This document shows positions 1 through 6,600 of a stretch of 7,755 bases of DNA, piece by piece. The notes under the pieces were generated by a model. The model did no database searches, had not been told where the DNA came from, and saw nothing but the letters and a program-made list of their open reading frames with translations. Position 1 is the stretch's first letter. The number at the start of each line of letters is the position of its first letter. The translations under genes were made by a program, and so were the position numbers. The DNA comes from Verrucomicrobiota bacterium (GTDB lineage Bacteria > Verrucomicrobiota > Lentisphaeria > Oligosphaerales > Oligosphaeraceae), in assembly GCA_022709995.1 (NCBI GenBank), contig JAKLHU010000087.1:1-7755 (forward strand), read 5' to 3'.

Positions 1-2459
1 GGCAGGGACAGGTGGTATTCGTGGTAGTCATAGGTCAAATCCGGGTCGAGGAAGGCCATGGCGGGCAGGAAGACCGGGCTGTAGCGGCGTTCGTATTTTT
101 CCGGCGAGGTCTGTTCCCGCTGGCGGCCGTCGACCGCCCAGGCGGCGGCGAGGACGGTTCCCCGGCCGTAGGTGAATTGCGCGGCCAGGGGGTGTCCGGC
201 GGCGGTGGCGAGGACCTTGCCGGTGGTGGTGTAGTTCAGGATGCGGGCCGGGGGCAGCGCGGCGAACGGGACGCCGGCCACGATGTCGTTGCCGTTTTCC
301 GGCTGCCATTCGGCGAGGATGTGCTGGGCATTGTCGGCGAGGCCGAACTGGTCGGCCAGCGCCTTCGGATGTCCTTCCGGTGCGCACAGCACCAGGCCGC
401 TGCCGGCTTCGACCTGGGCCAGGATCGCGTCCTGGAGATTTTTGGACAGCAGGTTCCAGACGTCGCCGGACACGACGATGGCGTCATAGCGTTTTTTCAG
501 TTGTTTTTGCAGTTCGGCCAGGCAGGAGCTGGGGCTGAGGGTGGTCGCCTGGCCGCTGATGCGCCAGAGGCCGCCGATGAAATTGGTGGTGACGTCGAGT
601 TCGAAGCGCTGGGCCAGTTCGACCATTTCGCGGCAGCCGTTTTTGTCGTAGCAGATGGCGAGCACGGCCGGTTTGCCGGGGGCGTAGGGCCGGGCCCATG
701 ACACATGGCTGGTTTCGCAGGCCATGGAGTTGAAGTTCAGGTTGAGTTTCTGGCCTTGTTCGGAGACATCGGGCCGGATGTCGCCGGCCTGGGGCAATTC
801 GAAGATGGCGGAGGCTTTTTGGAAGATGGTGGCGGCCTGCATGGTGAAGACGGCGGCGTCGAAGTGTTTCGCCTCGGCGGTCACCAGCCAGGTTCCTTCG
901 GTCAGGGGCGGCAGGCGGTAGGTGAGGGCGGCGATGGTTTGGTTTTTGCCGACGGTGGCGGAGGCCAGGTCATGCCATGCTTCCGGCTTGCCGTCGGCGT
1001 TGAGGCGGGCGGCCTTGACGGTGACGGTGTAGTCATCCGGTTGGAACAGCCGGAGCCGGAGGGTGTTTGCCTCGGGCTGGCGCTGGTATTCCTGCTCCAG
1101 TCCCAGGCTGCCGGCCATGATTTGGTTGAGGTGGTCGGGTTTGCCGATGCCGGTGAAGGGGCAGACGGCGAAGGCGCCGCGCAGGTCGTCGCCGGCCGGG
1201 ATGGGGTAGACTCCGAGTTTGCATTCCACGCTGCCGGCCGTCTCCGAGGAGGCCCAGCAGTAGAATTCCTTGAACAGCTCATAGGGGATGGTGAGGGCGA
1301 GGCCGTTGTCGCCGCAGAGGATGCCGAACCAGCCGCTGGTCAGGGCGCGGCTGGTGAATTGCTCGACTCCGGGGTGGCTTTCCACGGCGGCGCGGCCAGG
1401 GAAAAGGCGCTGATAGGGGGATGGCGTCTGGACGGCGGAAAAGAGCCAGAGGCCGTAGTTCAGCGGCACGACATTGGCCTGGCCGTTGCTGATCTTGTAG
1501 TCGACCTTGAGCACGGAAGAGTCCGCTGTGAGCGTGTAGGTCTTTTCCACGGTGACATTGAGGAAGAGGCCGCTTTTGCCGGTGCTGGCGACGCGGACGG
1601 TTTTCCGGTCGGGCTCGTCGTCGACGACGGTCATGTCATACGGCAGGTCGCGGTACATGTCGCGGATGGCGTAGCTGCCGGGCCAGAACCGGTCGGTGAA
1701 CAGGGTGCCGTAGCCTTGTCCGGGAGCGGTGGTTTTGACGAAGTTGAGGTGGGCGTGTTTGTCATAGGCGTAGTTGACGGTGCCGCCGCAGGCGGCGTCG
1801 ATCACATAGATGGCGTGGTCGTTTTCGAGGACGGTGTAGCCGTCGCCCTGTTTCAGGCGCAGGCCGGGTGCAGCCGCGGCGGCCAGAAAGTCGTATTTTT
1901 GTTCGACGGCAGGTTCCGGGGCTTTGGCCTGGGCGGCGCCGGTGAATTCGATTTCGGTGACGCCGACATAGCTGCCGGCGCCGGTGATGGTCACTTCGGC
2001 CTGGCGGATTGGCCGCGGGTCGTCCGCGGGGATGACGGCGGCCATGTAGTGCGGTTCGCCTTCCGGGAGGAGATAGGGCTGGTTCAAGGTGACGACGCCG
2101 AGCGGGAAGCGGGCGCCGTCGGCGTTGATGCCGACGACTTTGATGTCCTTGAGGCCGTAGCTGCGTTTCCAGCGGAAGTAGTGGACGGTGACCGCGTTCA
2201 AGCTGGTGTCGTGCGGAAAATCAAAGGCTATGGTAAAGGGGACGCCGTGGTTTTCCGTTTTGCGCCAGATGACCTTTTCCGGGCCGTCTTTTTTGCCGTC
2301 GGTCAGTTTGCTGAAGTCAGGGTCCGTGGCGCTGGCGTCGCCTTGCAGGGTGGTCATGGCGAAAAAATAGGACTGTGGCTTGACCAGTTCGGCGCCAGTT
2401 GCTGTCGTCGTCAAGACGGCGACCAGAGCGGCCAGGAGGGGGTGGACGTGTTGACGCAT
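1..2459 (-). CDS. Large secreted protein: discoidin-like, beta-sandwich and amidotransferase-like domains (3' end cut by window)
   Basis: The frame from the ATG at 2459 stays open for 819 codons to the window edge, so the C-terminus is missing. Residues 1-23 look like a Sec signal peptide (hydrophobic LLAALVAVL at 8-16, probable cleavage after TGA at 21-23, before ELVKP). Residues 30-173 resemble an F5/8 type C (discoidin) carbohydrate-binding fold: FSKLTDGKKDG near the start and YVGVTEIEF as the closing strand. Residues 200-440 form a long beta-rich segment like galactose-mutarotase or glycan-binding supersandwiches (NYAYDKHAHLNF, LFTDRFWPGSY, YGLWLF). Residues 465-535 look Ig-like. Residues 597-780 resemble a class I glutamine-amidotransferase-like Rossmann domain: AVLAICYDKNG, then YDAIVVSGDVW and GSGLVLCAPEG, later YGRGTVL. 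No nucleophile-elbow cysteine is seen, so this part is probably non-catalytic. Ten cysteines lie in the mature part. No enzyme can be named; extracellular glycan binding or processing is the best guess. Domain names come from pattern recognition alone. Confidence 0.88.
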   Translation of the reverse strand, partial: MRQHVHPLLAALVAVLTTTATGAELVKPQSYFFAMTTLQGDASATDPDFSKLTDGKKDGPEKVIWRKTENHGVPFTIAFDFPHDTSLNAVTVHYFRWKRSYGLKDIKVVGINADGARFPLGVVTLNQPYLLPEGEPHYMAAVIPADDPRPIRQAEVTITGAGSYVGVTEIEFTGAAQAKAPEPAVEQKYDFLAAAAAPGLRLKQGDGYTVLENDHAIYVIDAACGGTVNYAYDKHAHLNFVKTTAPGQGYGTLFTDRFWPGSYAIRDMYRDLPYDMTVVDDEPDRKTVRVASTGKSGLFLNVTVEKTYTLTADSSVLKVDYKISNGQANVVPLNYGLWLFSAVQTPSPYQRLFPGRAAVESHPGVEQFTSRALTSGWFGILCGDNGLALTIPYELFKEFYCWASSETAGSVECKLGVYPIPAGDDLRGAFAVCPFTGIGKPDHLNQIMAGSLGLEQEYQRQPEANTLRLRLFQPDDYTVTVKAARLNADGKPEAWHDLASATVGKNQTIAALTYRLPPLTEGTWLVTAEAKHFDAAVFTMQAATIFQKASAIFELPQAGDIRPDVSEQGQKLNLNFNSMACETSHVSWARPYAPGKPAVLAICYDKNGCREMVELAQRFELDVTTNFIGGLWRISGQATTLSPSSCLAELQKQLKKRYDAIVVSGDVWNLLSKNLQDAILAQVEAGSGLVLCAPEGHPKALADQFGLADNAQHILAEWQPENGNDIVAGVPFAALPPARILNYTTTGKVLATAAGHPLAAQFTYGRGTVLAAAWAVDGRQREQTSPEKYERRYSPVFLPAMAFLDPDLTYDYHEYHLSL
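2391..2459 (-). other. Predicted signal peptide of the secreted protein
   Basis: The first 23 residues have a short N-region with Arg2 and two histidines, a hydrophobic core (LLAALVAVLTTTA) and a small-residue end, TGA, before ELVKP. There is no lipobox cysteine, so signal peptidase I rather than lipoprotein processing is expected. The positive charge of the N-region is low, which lowers certainty. Cleavage after A20 is a possible alternative. Confidence 0.65.
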
Positions 2460-2607
2460 GGTGGATTCTCCCGGAAAACGGGCGGAACATGGACGAAAGA
2501 GCCGTCGGGGGCGGCGGGGGGAGTGGCCGTTCCCGGATAGACCGGCGACGGCGGGGAATTTTTGTCGCTGGCGGGGAACGCGGCGCGGGTGGCGTCGTCC
2601 GTTGTTT
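2460..2607. other. Gap between the glycosyltransferase and the secreted-protein gene
   Basis: This 148-bp stretch contains two copies of TTCCCCGCC (minus strand, around 2580 and 2555) and a short CCGG-TCTAT-CCGG pairing near 2535. I see no stem with a U-run to end the glycosyltransferase transcript and no convincing -35/-10 pair. The two genes could be cotranscribed, or the second could have an unrecognised promoter here. The gap ends with the ribosome binding site listed separately. Confidence 0.4.
2468..2472 (-). promoter_or_regulatory. Shine-Dalgarno sequence of the secreted-protein gene
   Basis: GGGAG on the minus strand lies 8 nt before the ATG at 2459, an ideal spacing. It fixes the start of the long open frame, which is directly followed by a signal-peptide-like sequence. 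It is the only clear Shine-Dalgarno site among the four starts in the window. Confidence 0.75.
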
Positions 2608-3480
2608 TTATTCGGACTGGGTCAGGTCCAGCTCTGGTCGGAGGCCGAGTTCCGGGCGCGGCAGCCAGCGGTATTCGTCCGCCGGCAGTTCTTCTGTGAA
2701 GGTCTTGAAAAGCTGGTGGTAGCGTTCCCGGAATTTGAGGGAATTTCTGGCGATGTTGACTTTGTATTCCTCTTGGCCGAAGGATGCGGTCGTGATGCCT
2801 TCGAAATGATACATGTCGACTTCGGGCGAATAAGCGACGTCGAAGCCGGCGAGGCGTGTTCTGACGCAGAGGTCGAGGTCTTCGTACTGGACGGGGTGGA
2901 AGAGTTCGTCGAGCCAGCCGACGGTGTTGCGCAGGTCGGTTTTCATCATCCAGGTGGCGCTGATCAGGGCCCAGGTCGGCCAGAACTGCTGGTAGCGCGG
3001 ATCCTGCCGGTTGGCGCCGCGGCCGCGGAAGGCGATGCGTCCGAGGCGGCTGATGCTGACGCCGGCGCACTGGATGGGGTGTGGCCGGTAGGGATAGATC
3101 ATTTTCGGGCCGAGGATGGCCAGATTTGGGCGCTGGTCAAAGGTGGTGATCAGGCGCGCCAGCCAGTCGCTGGTGCAGACGGCCGCGTCGTTGTCCATGA
3201 GCACCGTGTATTTGCCGGTGGCTTTTTCCCAGGCTTGGTTGCGGGCGAGGGAGCAGCCGAGGTTTTCGGCGTTGCGCCAGGTGTGGAGGCGGATGCCGGC
3301 TTTTTCCAGGCGGGGGGTGAAGTCTCGGATTAGGTCCGGGGTGTCGTCTTCGGACGCATTGTCGACCAGGAAGATTTCCCAGGGCAGTGTTTTGGCCTGG
3401 AGGATGCTGGTCAGGGCGTGGCGGGTGAAGTTGACGCCGTTGTGGGCGAGCATGACAAGGGAGACATCGCAGAAGCTCAT
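2608..3480 (-). CDS. Family 2 glycosyltransferase (GT-A fold)
   Basis: The 290-residue protein is predicted to transfer a sugar from a nucleotide-sugar donor to a surface polysaccharide, lipid-linked oligosaccharide or protein glycan; donor and acceptor cannot be read from the sequence. The GT2 signature begins at once: VSLVMLAHNG (6-15), the nucleotide-binding strand IFLVDNASEDDT (36-47), and NLGCSLARNQAWEKATGKY (73-91). Next is the metal-binding D96-N97-D98 in VLMDNDAAV. The acceptor-side acidic motif is YEDLDLCVR (199-207; E200, D201, D203). There is no membrane segment or signal peptide, so it is probably cytoplasmic or peripherally membrane-bound. It resembles the rhamnosyltransferase-like GT2 group (WcaE/GT2_RfbF-like), but I would not name a sugar. 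The ATG gives the right N-terminus despite lacking a Shine-Dalgarno sequence. The gene is 215 bp from topA and 148 bp before the secreted-protein gene, with no other glycan-locus genes visible in the window. Confidence 0.92.
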   Translation of the reverse strand: MSFCDVSLVMLAHNGVNFTRHALTSILQAKTLPWEIFLVDNASEDDTPDLIRDFTPRLEKAGIRLHTWRNAENLGCSLARNQAWEKATGKYTVLMDNDAAVCTSDWLARLITTFDQRPNLAILGPKMIYPYRPHPIQCAGVSISRLGRIAFRGRGANRQDPRYQQFWPTWALISATWMMKTDLRNTVGWLDELFHPVQYEDLDLCVRTRLAGFDVAYSPEVDMYHFEGITTASFGQEEYKVNIARNSLKFRERYHQLFKTFTEELPADEYRWLPRPELGLRPELDLTQSE

Positions 3481-3649
3481 GATGGTGATGGGCAGGCAGG
3501 TTGCCGGGAGCTTGACAGGGCAGCCGGTCAGCTGGAGGAGGGATGGATGCCGTCACGTTCCGGGGCAGGGAGATTTGCCTGACTTGTCTGGGGGTTGGCG
3601 GGTGGGGAGCAGGCGGCTGGGGGGCTGGGCGGGCAAAGGGCGCGTTGCC
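3481..3649. other. Intergenic stretch upstream of the glycosyltransferase
   Basis: This is the rest of the 215-bp gap between topA and the glycosyltransferase gene. It is GC-rich, with a C-rich run on the minus strand around 3600-3630. I see no AT-rich -10 element, no clear Shine-Dalgarno sequence before the ATG at 3480, no RNA gene and no credible small ORF. Open frames crossing it are out of frame with both neighbours and have low-complexity Pro/Arg composition. A TTGACA on the plus strand near 3513 points away from the genes. Confidence 0.4.
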
Positions 3650-3685
3650 GCCGTGGCCGGACCGGTGGCGCGGTCTGGCCACGGC
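3650..3685 (-). terminator. Strong GC-rich hairpin after topA, candidate transcript 3' end
   Basis: GCCGTGGCC (3650-3658) pairs perfectly with GGCCACGGC (3677-3685). After one mismatch, GACCG (3660-3664) pairs with CGGTC (3671-3675), leaving a 6-nt loop: 14 pairs in total. It lies 10 nt beyond the topA stop codon, where a terminator is expected. Neither strand has a U-run after the stem, so it would need Rho or another factor, or may only protect the 3' end of the mRNA. The structure is clear; the terminator function is inferred from its position. Confidence 0.5.
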
Positions 3686-3695
3686 CAAGGAGGGC

Positions 3696-6485
3696 TCATT
3701 TGGCGATATAACGGCATTTGGGAAAAGCGGAACAGCCGGTGAAGGATTTTCCGCGGGACGAGCGGGCGATGAGGGGGGCGCCGCATTGCGGGCACGTTTC
3801 CGCGAGCAGCTTGGGAGGGGGCGGCGGTTCGCCGATGCCAGCGGCTTTGGCGCGTCCGGCATACTCCGCGATTTGCTCCGGATATTTGGAGATGACTTTG
3901 GCGAGGGCGGCGACCTGGCGTTCGCTGAGGCTGCCCTTCTGTTTGTACTGGGTGGTCACGGAATGAACGAAGTCCTTGTCGTCAAAGGTCCGGCGGCCGC
4001 CAGGCTTGGGCGTCTTCCAGGTTTTGATTTCCGCGGCCATGGCGACCAGGGTGTCGATTTTCCGGCGCTCGGCCTCGGACATGGTCGTGGCCGGGGCGGC
4101 GTTGTCGTCGGCCGCCGCAGGTTTGGTGGCGCCCAGGGCCTGGGTCAGGTTCTGGTAGTCGGGGATGGTGGCGGCGTATTTGGAGGCCAGCTTGAGCAGG
4201 GCCGCGGTTTGGGCCGGGCTCAAGGCGCCGCCGCCCAGGGCCTGTTTGTGGAGGGAGCGGAAGAATTTGCCATCGTCGAAAATGCGTTTGCCGCGTTTGA
4301 CCGGTTCATTCCAGGCGACCGTGGTCATGGCTTTCAGCAGATTCAGCTGTTCCGGCGGCGGGGCGGGGGCGGCGGCGGCCTCCTGGCTGGCTTTTTCCTG
4401 TTCGATGATGTTTTGGCGGATGGCGTCGCCGAGGCCGATCTTGTCCATGGCGGCAATGATAGCGGGGGCTTTGGCGCCGTACCTGGCCACCAGGTTGAGG
4501 AGGGCGGCCCATTGCCGTTCGGTGAGGCTTTTTGCCGCGGCGGCATGGTCGGTGATGCTGGCGATGAATTTGGCGTCGTCGTAGGTGCGCCGGCCGCGGG
4601 TGACGGGCGGGTCGAAGGGGAAGCCGGCCGGGAACAGGGCCAGGATGGCCTGCAGGTTTTCGGGGGTGCAGCCCTGGCTGGCGCTGGTGTTGGCGCCCAG
4701 GGCGTTTTGGAGTTTCTGGTAGAATTCGGCGATCATGCTGACCCAGTTGAGATTGCCTTCTTCGACCTGGTCGAGTTCGCTTTCCATCTGGGCGGTGAAG
4801 CCGATGTCGAACAGGTGCGGCAGGTGCTGGACGAGGAAGTCATTGGTGGCAAAGCCGAGTTCGGTTGGGACGAGGCTGCCCTTGTCCTTGGTCACATAAT
4901 CGCGTTCCTGGATGGTGTTGACGGTCGATGCGTACGTTGACGGCCGGCCCACGCCATTTTGTTCCAGGGCCTTGACCAGGGATGCTTCGGAATAGCGGCT
5001 GGGCGGATTGGTAAAGCACTGTTCCCTGGTTAGTTCCAGCAGGTCGCAGCGCATTCCGACCTTCAGGTCGGGGAGGGCTCGGGCAGTGTCGGCGGGGTCG
5101 TCTTCCTCGCCGACTTCCTTGATGTTGTAGACGACCAGGTAGCCGGGGAAGAGGGTTTCCCGGGCGGCGGCGTGGAACAGGCAGGTGATGCCCTTGGCGG
5201 TGGGCGCGGCCTTTTTGCCGGCCGGGGTGTCGTTTTGGATCAGGTTGTCCGGCGTCATGGCGGTCAGCGGGCCGCCGGCGCTTTCGATTTCGATGACGTG
5301 GTCGAGTTGCTGGGCCGGGACCATCTGGCTGGCGATGAAGCGGTTCCAGACGAGGCGGTAGAGCTTGAGTTGGGCCGTGTTGAGGAACGGCGCCACCGCC
5401 TCGGGGGTGCGCTGCACATCGGTTGGGCGGATGGCCTCGTGGGCTTCCTGCGCGGATTTGCGTGAGCGGTAGGCGTTTGGTTTGGCCGGGGCGTATTCCT
5501 TGCCGAAGTGCTTGGCGATGAAGTCGAGGGCCTGGGTCTGGGCTTCGCGGGCGATGTTGACCGAGTCGGTACGCATGTAGGTGATGAGGCCGACTGGGCC
5601 GCCGCTGCCCAGTTCGATGCCCTCGTACAATTCCTGGGCGATGCGCATGGTCTGGGTGGCGCCCATTTTGAGGGCGCTGCCGGCGGCCTGCTGGAGGGTG
5701 CTGGTGATGAATGGCGGCGGCGGGGTTTTGCGGCGTGGGGTGCTTTGCACCTTGACCACCTGGTGGGCCACTTTCGGCGACTGCAGGGCGTCCGCCAGCC
5801 GTTCGGCGTCGGCGCCGTTGCTGACCAGGGCTTTGCCGTCGTTGATGCGGGCCAGTCTGGTTTTCAGTTTGGCTTTCGGGTCGCGGTTTTCGAACCAGGC
5901 GTCGAGGTTCCAGTATTCCTGTGGTTGGAAGGCGAGGATTTCGCGTTCGCGTTCCACGACGATGCGGAGGGCGACGGACTGGACGCGGCCGGCGCTGGTG
6001 CCTTTTTTGACATGGCGCCAGAGCAGGGGGCTCACCTGGTATCCGACCAGGCGGTCGAGGACGCGCCGCGCCTGTTGGGCGGCGACCAGGTCCTCGGCGA
6101 TGACGCCGGGGTTGGCAAACGACTTCAGGATGGCGTTCTGGGTGATTTCATGGAAGGTGATGCGGTGGAATTTGGCCTTGCCGGCGTCCTGGAGGATTTC
6201 CTGCAGGTGCCAGGCGATCGCTTCCCCTTCGCGGTCATGGTCGGTGGCCAGGTAGATGTCTTCGGCGGTGGCGGCGGCTTGGCGGAGGGAGCGGACGATT
6301 TTGCGGCCGCTGGGCGTCAGTTCGTAGTTGGGGGCGAAGTTGTTGTTGACGTCGACGCCGAGGCTTTTTGGGGGGAGGTCGCGGACGTGTCCCATGGAGG
6401 CCTGGACCTGGATGCCGGCGCCCAGGAAGCGGCCGATGGTTCTGGCTTTGGTGGGTGATTCCACCACGACGAGTTTTTTACCCAT
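3696..6485 (-). CDS. topA: DNA topoisomerase I (type IA) with a triplicated C-terminal module
   Basis: TopA relaxes negative supercoils by cutting and rejoining one DNA strand through a 5'-phosphotyrosine. The TOPRIM domain is at residues 1-115, with E9, GHVRDLP (32-38) and the metal-binding D82-x-D84-x-E86. The core continues with LDRLVGYQVSPLLW (143-156) and SAGRVQSVALRI (164-175). The catalytic tyrosine is Y303 in GLITYMRTDSVN, with R305 beside it. Further core motifs are AHEAIRPTD (348-356) and QNGVGRPSTYAS (509-520), and the core ends near 600. After it come three diverged copies of a module with an [RK]-[RK]-x-[FY]-D-D signature (about 606-680, 711-780 and 805-874), joined by Ala/Pro-rich linkers. 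The protein ends in one C4 zinc ribbon (C898, C901, C918, C924). At 929 residues it is somewhat longer than E. coli TopA (865), but its tail is built differently. The ATG gives the expected N-terminus (KKLVVVESPTKA). Activity is predicted intact. The gene lies downstream of dprA, and a strong hairpin follows its stop codon. Confidence 0.97.
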   Translation of the reverse strand: MGKKLVVVESPTKARTIGRFLGAGIQVQASMGHVRDLPPKSLGVDVNNNFAPNYELTPSGRKIVRSLRQAAATAEDIYLATDHDREGEAIAWHLQEILQDAGKAKFHRITFHEITQNAILKSFANPGVIAEDLVAAQQARRVLDRLVGYQVSPLLWRHVKKGTSAGRVQSVALRIVVEREREILAFQPQEYWNLDAWFENRDPKAKLKTRLARINDGKALVSNGADAERLADALQSPKVAHQVVKVQSTPRRKTPPPPFITSTLQQAAGSALKMGATQTMRIAQELYEGIELGSGGPVGLITYMRTDSVNIAREAQTQALDFIAKHFGKEYAPAKPNAYRSRKSAQEAHEAIRPTDVQRTPEAVAPFLNTAQLKLYRLVWNRFIASQMVPAQQLDHVIEIESAGGPLTAMTPDNLIQNDTPAGKKAAPTAKGITCLFHAAARETLFPGYLVVYNIKEVGEEDDPADTARALPDLKVGMRCDLLELTREQCFTNPPSRYSEASLVKALEQNGVGRPSTYASTVNTIQERDYVTKDKGSLVPTELGFATNDFLVQHLPHLFDIGFTAQMESELDQVEEGNLNWVSMIAEFYQKLQNALGANTSASQGCTPENLQAILALFPAGFPFDPPVTRGRRTYDDAKFIASITDHAAAAKSLTERQWAALLNLVARYGAKAPAIIAAMDKIGLGDAIRQNIIEQEKASQEAAAAPAPPPEQLNLLKAMTTVAWNEPVKRGKRIFDDGKFFRSLHKQALGGGALSPAQTAALLKLASKYAATIPDYQNLTQALGATKPAAADDNAAPATTMSEAERRKIDTLVAMAAEIKTWKTPKPGGRRTFDDKDFVHSVTTQYKQKGSLSERQVAALAKVISKYPEQIAEYAGRAKAAGIGEPPPPPKLLAETCPQCGAPLIARSSRGKSFTGCSAFPKCRYIAK
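3864..4670 (-). repeat. Three protein-level tandem repeats inside the topA tail
   Basis: Three segments of topA encode the same module: 4670-4446 (residues 606-680), 4355-4146 (711-780) and 4073-3864 (805-874). Each begins with a helix-like stretch of about 20 residues and has the signatures GRRTYDDAKF, GKRIFDDGKF and GRRTFDDKDF. Then come SLTERQWAALLNLVARY, ALSPAQTAALLKLASKY and SLSERQVAALAKVISKY. The DD pairs fall at 636/637, 737/738 and 835/836, a spacing of 101 and 98 residues. The basic start and amphipathic helix suggest a small DNA-binding unit. The copies have diverged well beyond easy DNA-level recognition, so the duplication is old and not an assembly artefact. I do not recognise a named domain. 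Confidence 0.85.
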
Positions 6486-6490
6486 GATAC

Positions 6491-6496
6491 TTTATA
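6491..6496 (-). promoter_or_regulatory. Possible -10 box (TATAAA) immediately before the topA start
   Basis: On the minus strand TATAAA is followed by GTATC and then the topA ATG. A transcript started by this hexamer would begin at or within a base of the ATG, which is the layout of a leaderless mRNA. The only Shine-Dalgarno-like sequence is AAAAGG (6503-6498), 12 nt from the ATG and so too far for efficient use. No good -35 lies 16-18 bp upstream (CAGGCC, CCAGGC). This is a suggestion only, from spacing and base composition. Confidence 0.25.
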
Positions 6497-6510
6497 ACCT
6501 TTTGCTGAAG

Positions 6511-6539
6511 AACGGCCTGGGTGCTGTTCCGTGGCCGTT
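6511..6539 (-). other. Hairpin in the topA leader
   Basis: AACGGCC and GGCCGTT form a perfect 7-bp stem around a 15-nt loop, 26 nt upstream of the topA ATG. On the minus strand the 3' arm is followed by CTTCAGC and then AAAAGG, with no U-run, so it is not a convincing intrinsic terminator. If transcription starts near the dyad at 6581-6595, this would fold in the topA 5' leader. It could equally be chance pairing in GC-rich DNA. Confidence 0.25.
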
Positions 6540-6580
6540 TCGGAGGTGCCGGTCGGTTTTTGTCGGTCAGGAAATGCAAA

Positions 6581-6595
6581 AGTGTAATATACACT
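6581..6595. promoter_or_regulatory. Perfect AT-rich dyad between dprA and topA, candidate operator
   Basis: AGTGTA-ATA-TACACT is a perfect 6-bp inverted repeat around a 3-nt centre. It sits 5 bp past the dprA stop codon in an AT-rich island within very GC-rich DNA. Its minus-strand reading contains TATATT, which could act as a -10 box for topA, although the hexamer 17-18 bp upstream (TAGTCC or ATAGTC) is a poor -35. The size and symmetry fit a site for a dimeric helix-turn-helix regulator, but I recognise no specific regulator. The arms are too short and AT-rich to be a terminator stem. Confidence 0.35.
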
Positions 6596-6600
6596 CATAA

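Noticed and set aside
705..2540. 611-codon open frame on the plus strand
   Set aside because: It lies antisense to the secreted-protein gene, has Gly/Val/Ala/Asp/Glu-rich low-complexity composition and no domain. It arises from the strong third-position GC bias of the real gene, which has a ribosome binding site and a signal peptide.
2458..3333. 291-codon open frame on the plus strand
   Set aside because: It is antisense to the glycosyltransferase and has no recognisable motif.
3511..3520. TTGACA as a -35 promoter element
   Set aside because: It is on the plus strand, where no gene follows, and no -10 lies at a suitable distance.
3137..3862. Minus-strand frame across the gap between topA and the glycosyltransferase
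   Set aside because: It overlaps both real genes in the wrong frame and is Pro/Arg-rich, typical of a shifted GC-rich frame. No start signal supports it.
3864..4670. SWIB domain fusion or Toprim_Crpt repeats as an explanation of the TopA tail
   Set aside because: The segments lack the SWIB core pattern and the glycine/tyrosine signature of Toprim_Crpt repeats; the shared signature is a DD pair followed by a Q-x-A-A-L helix.
3543..4940. 465-codon open frame on the plus strand
   Set aside because: It is antisense to topA, glycine-rich and motif-free; topA itself has all its catalytic motifs on the other strand.
5508..6458. 316-codon open frame on the plus strand
   Set aside because: It is antisense to the TopA catalytic core and has the same low-complexity composition; a shadow of a high-GC gene.
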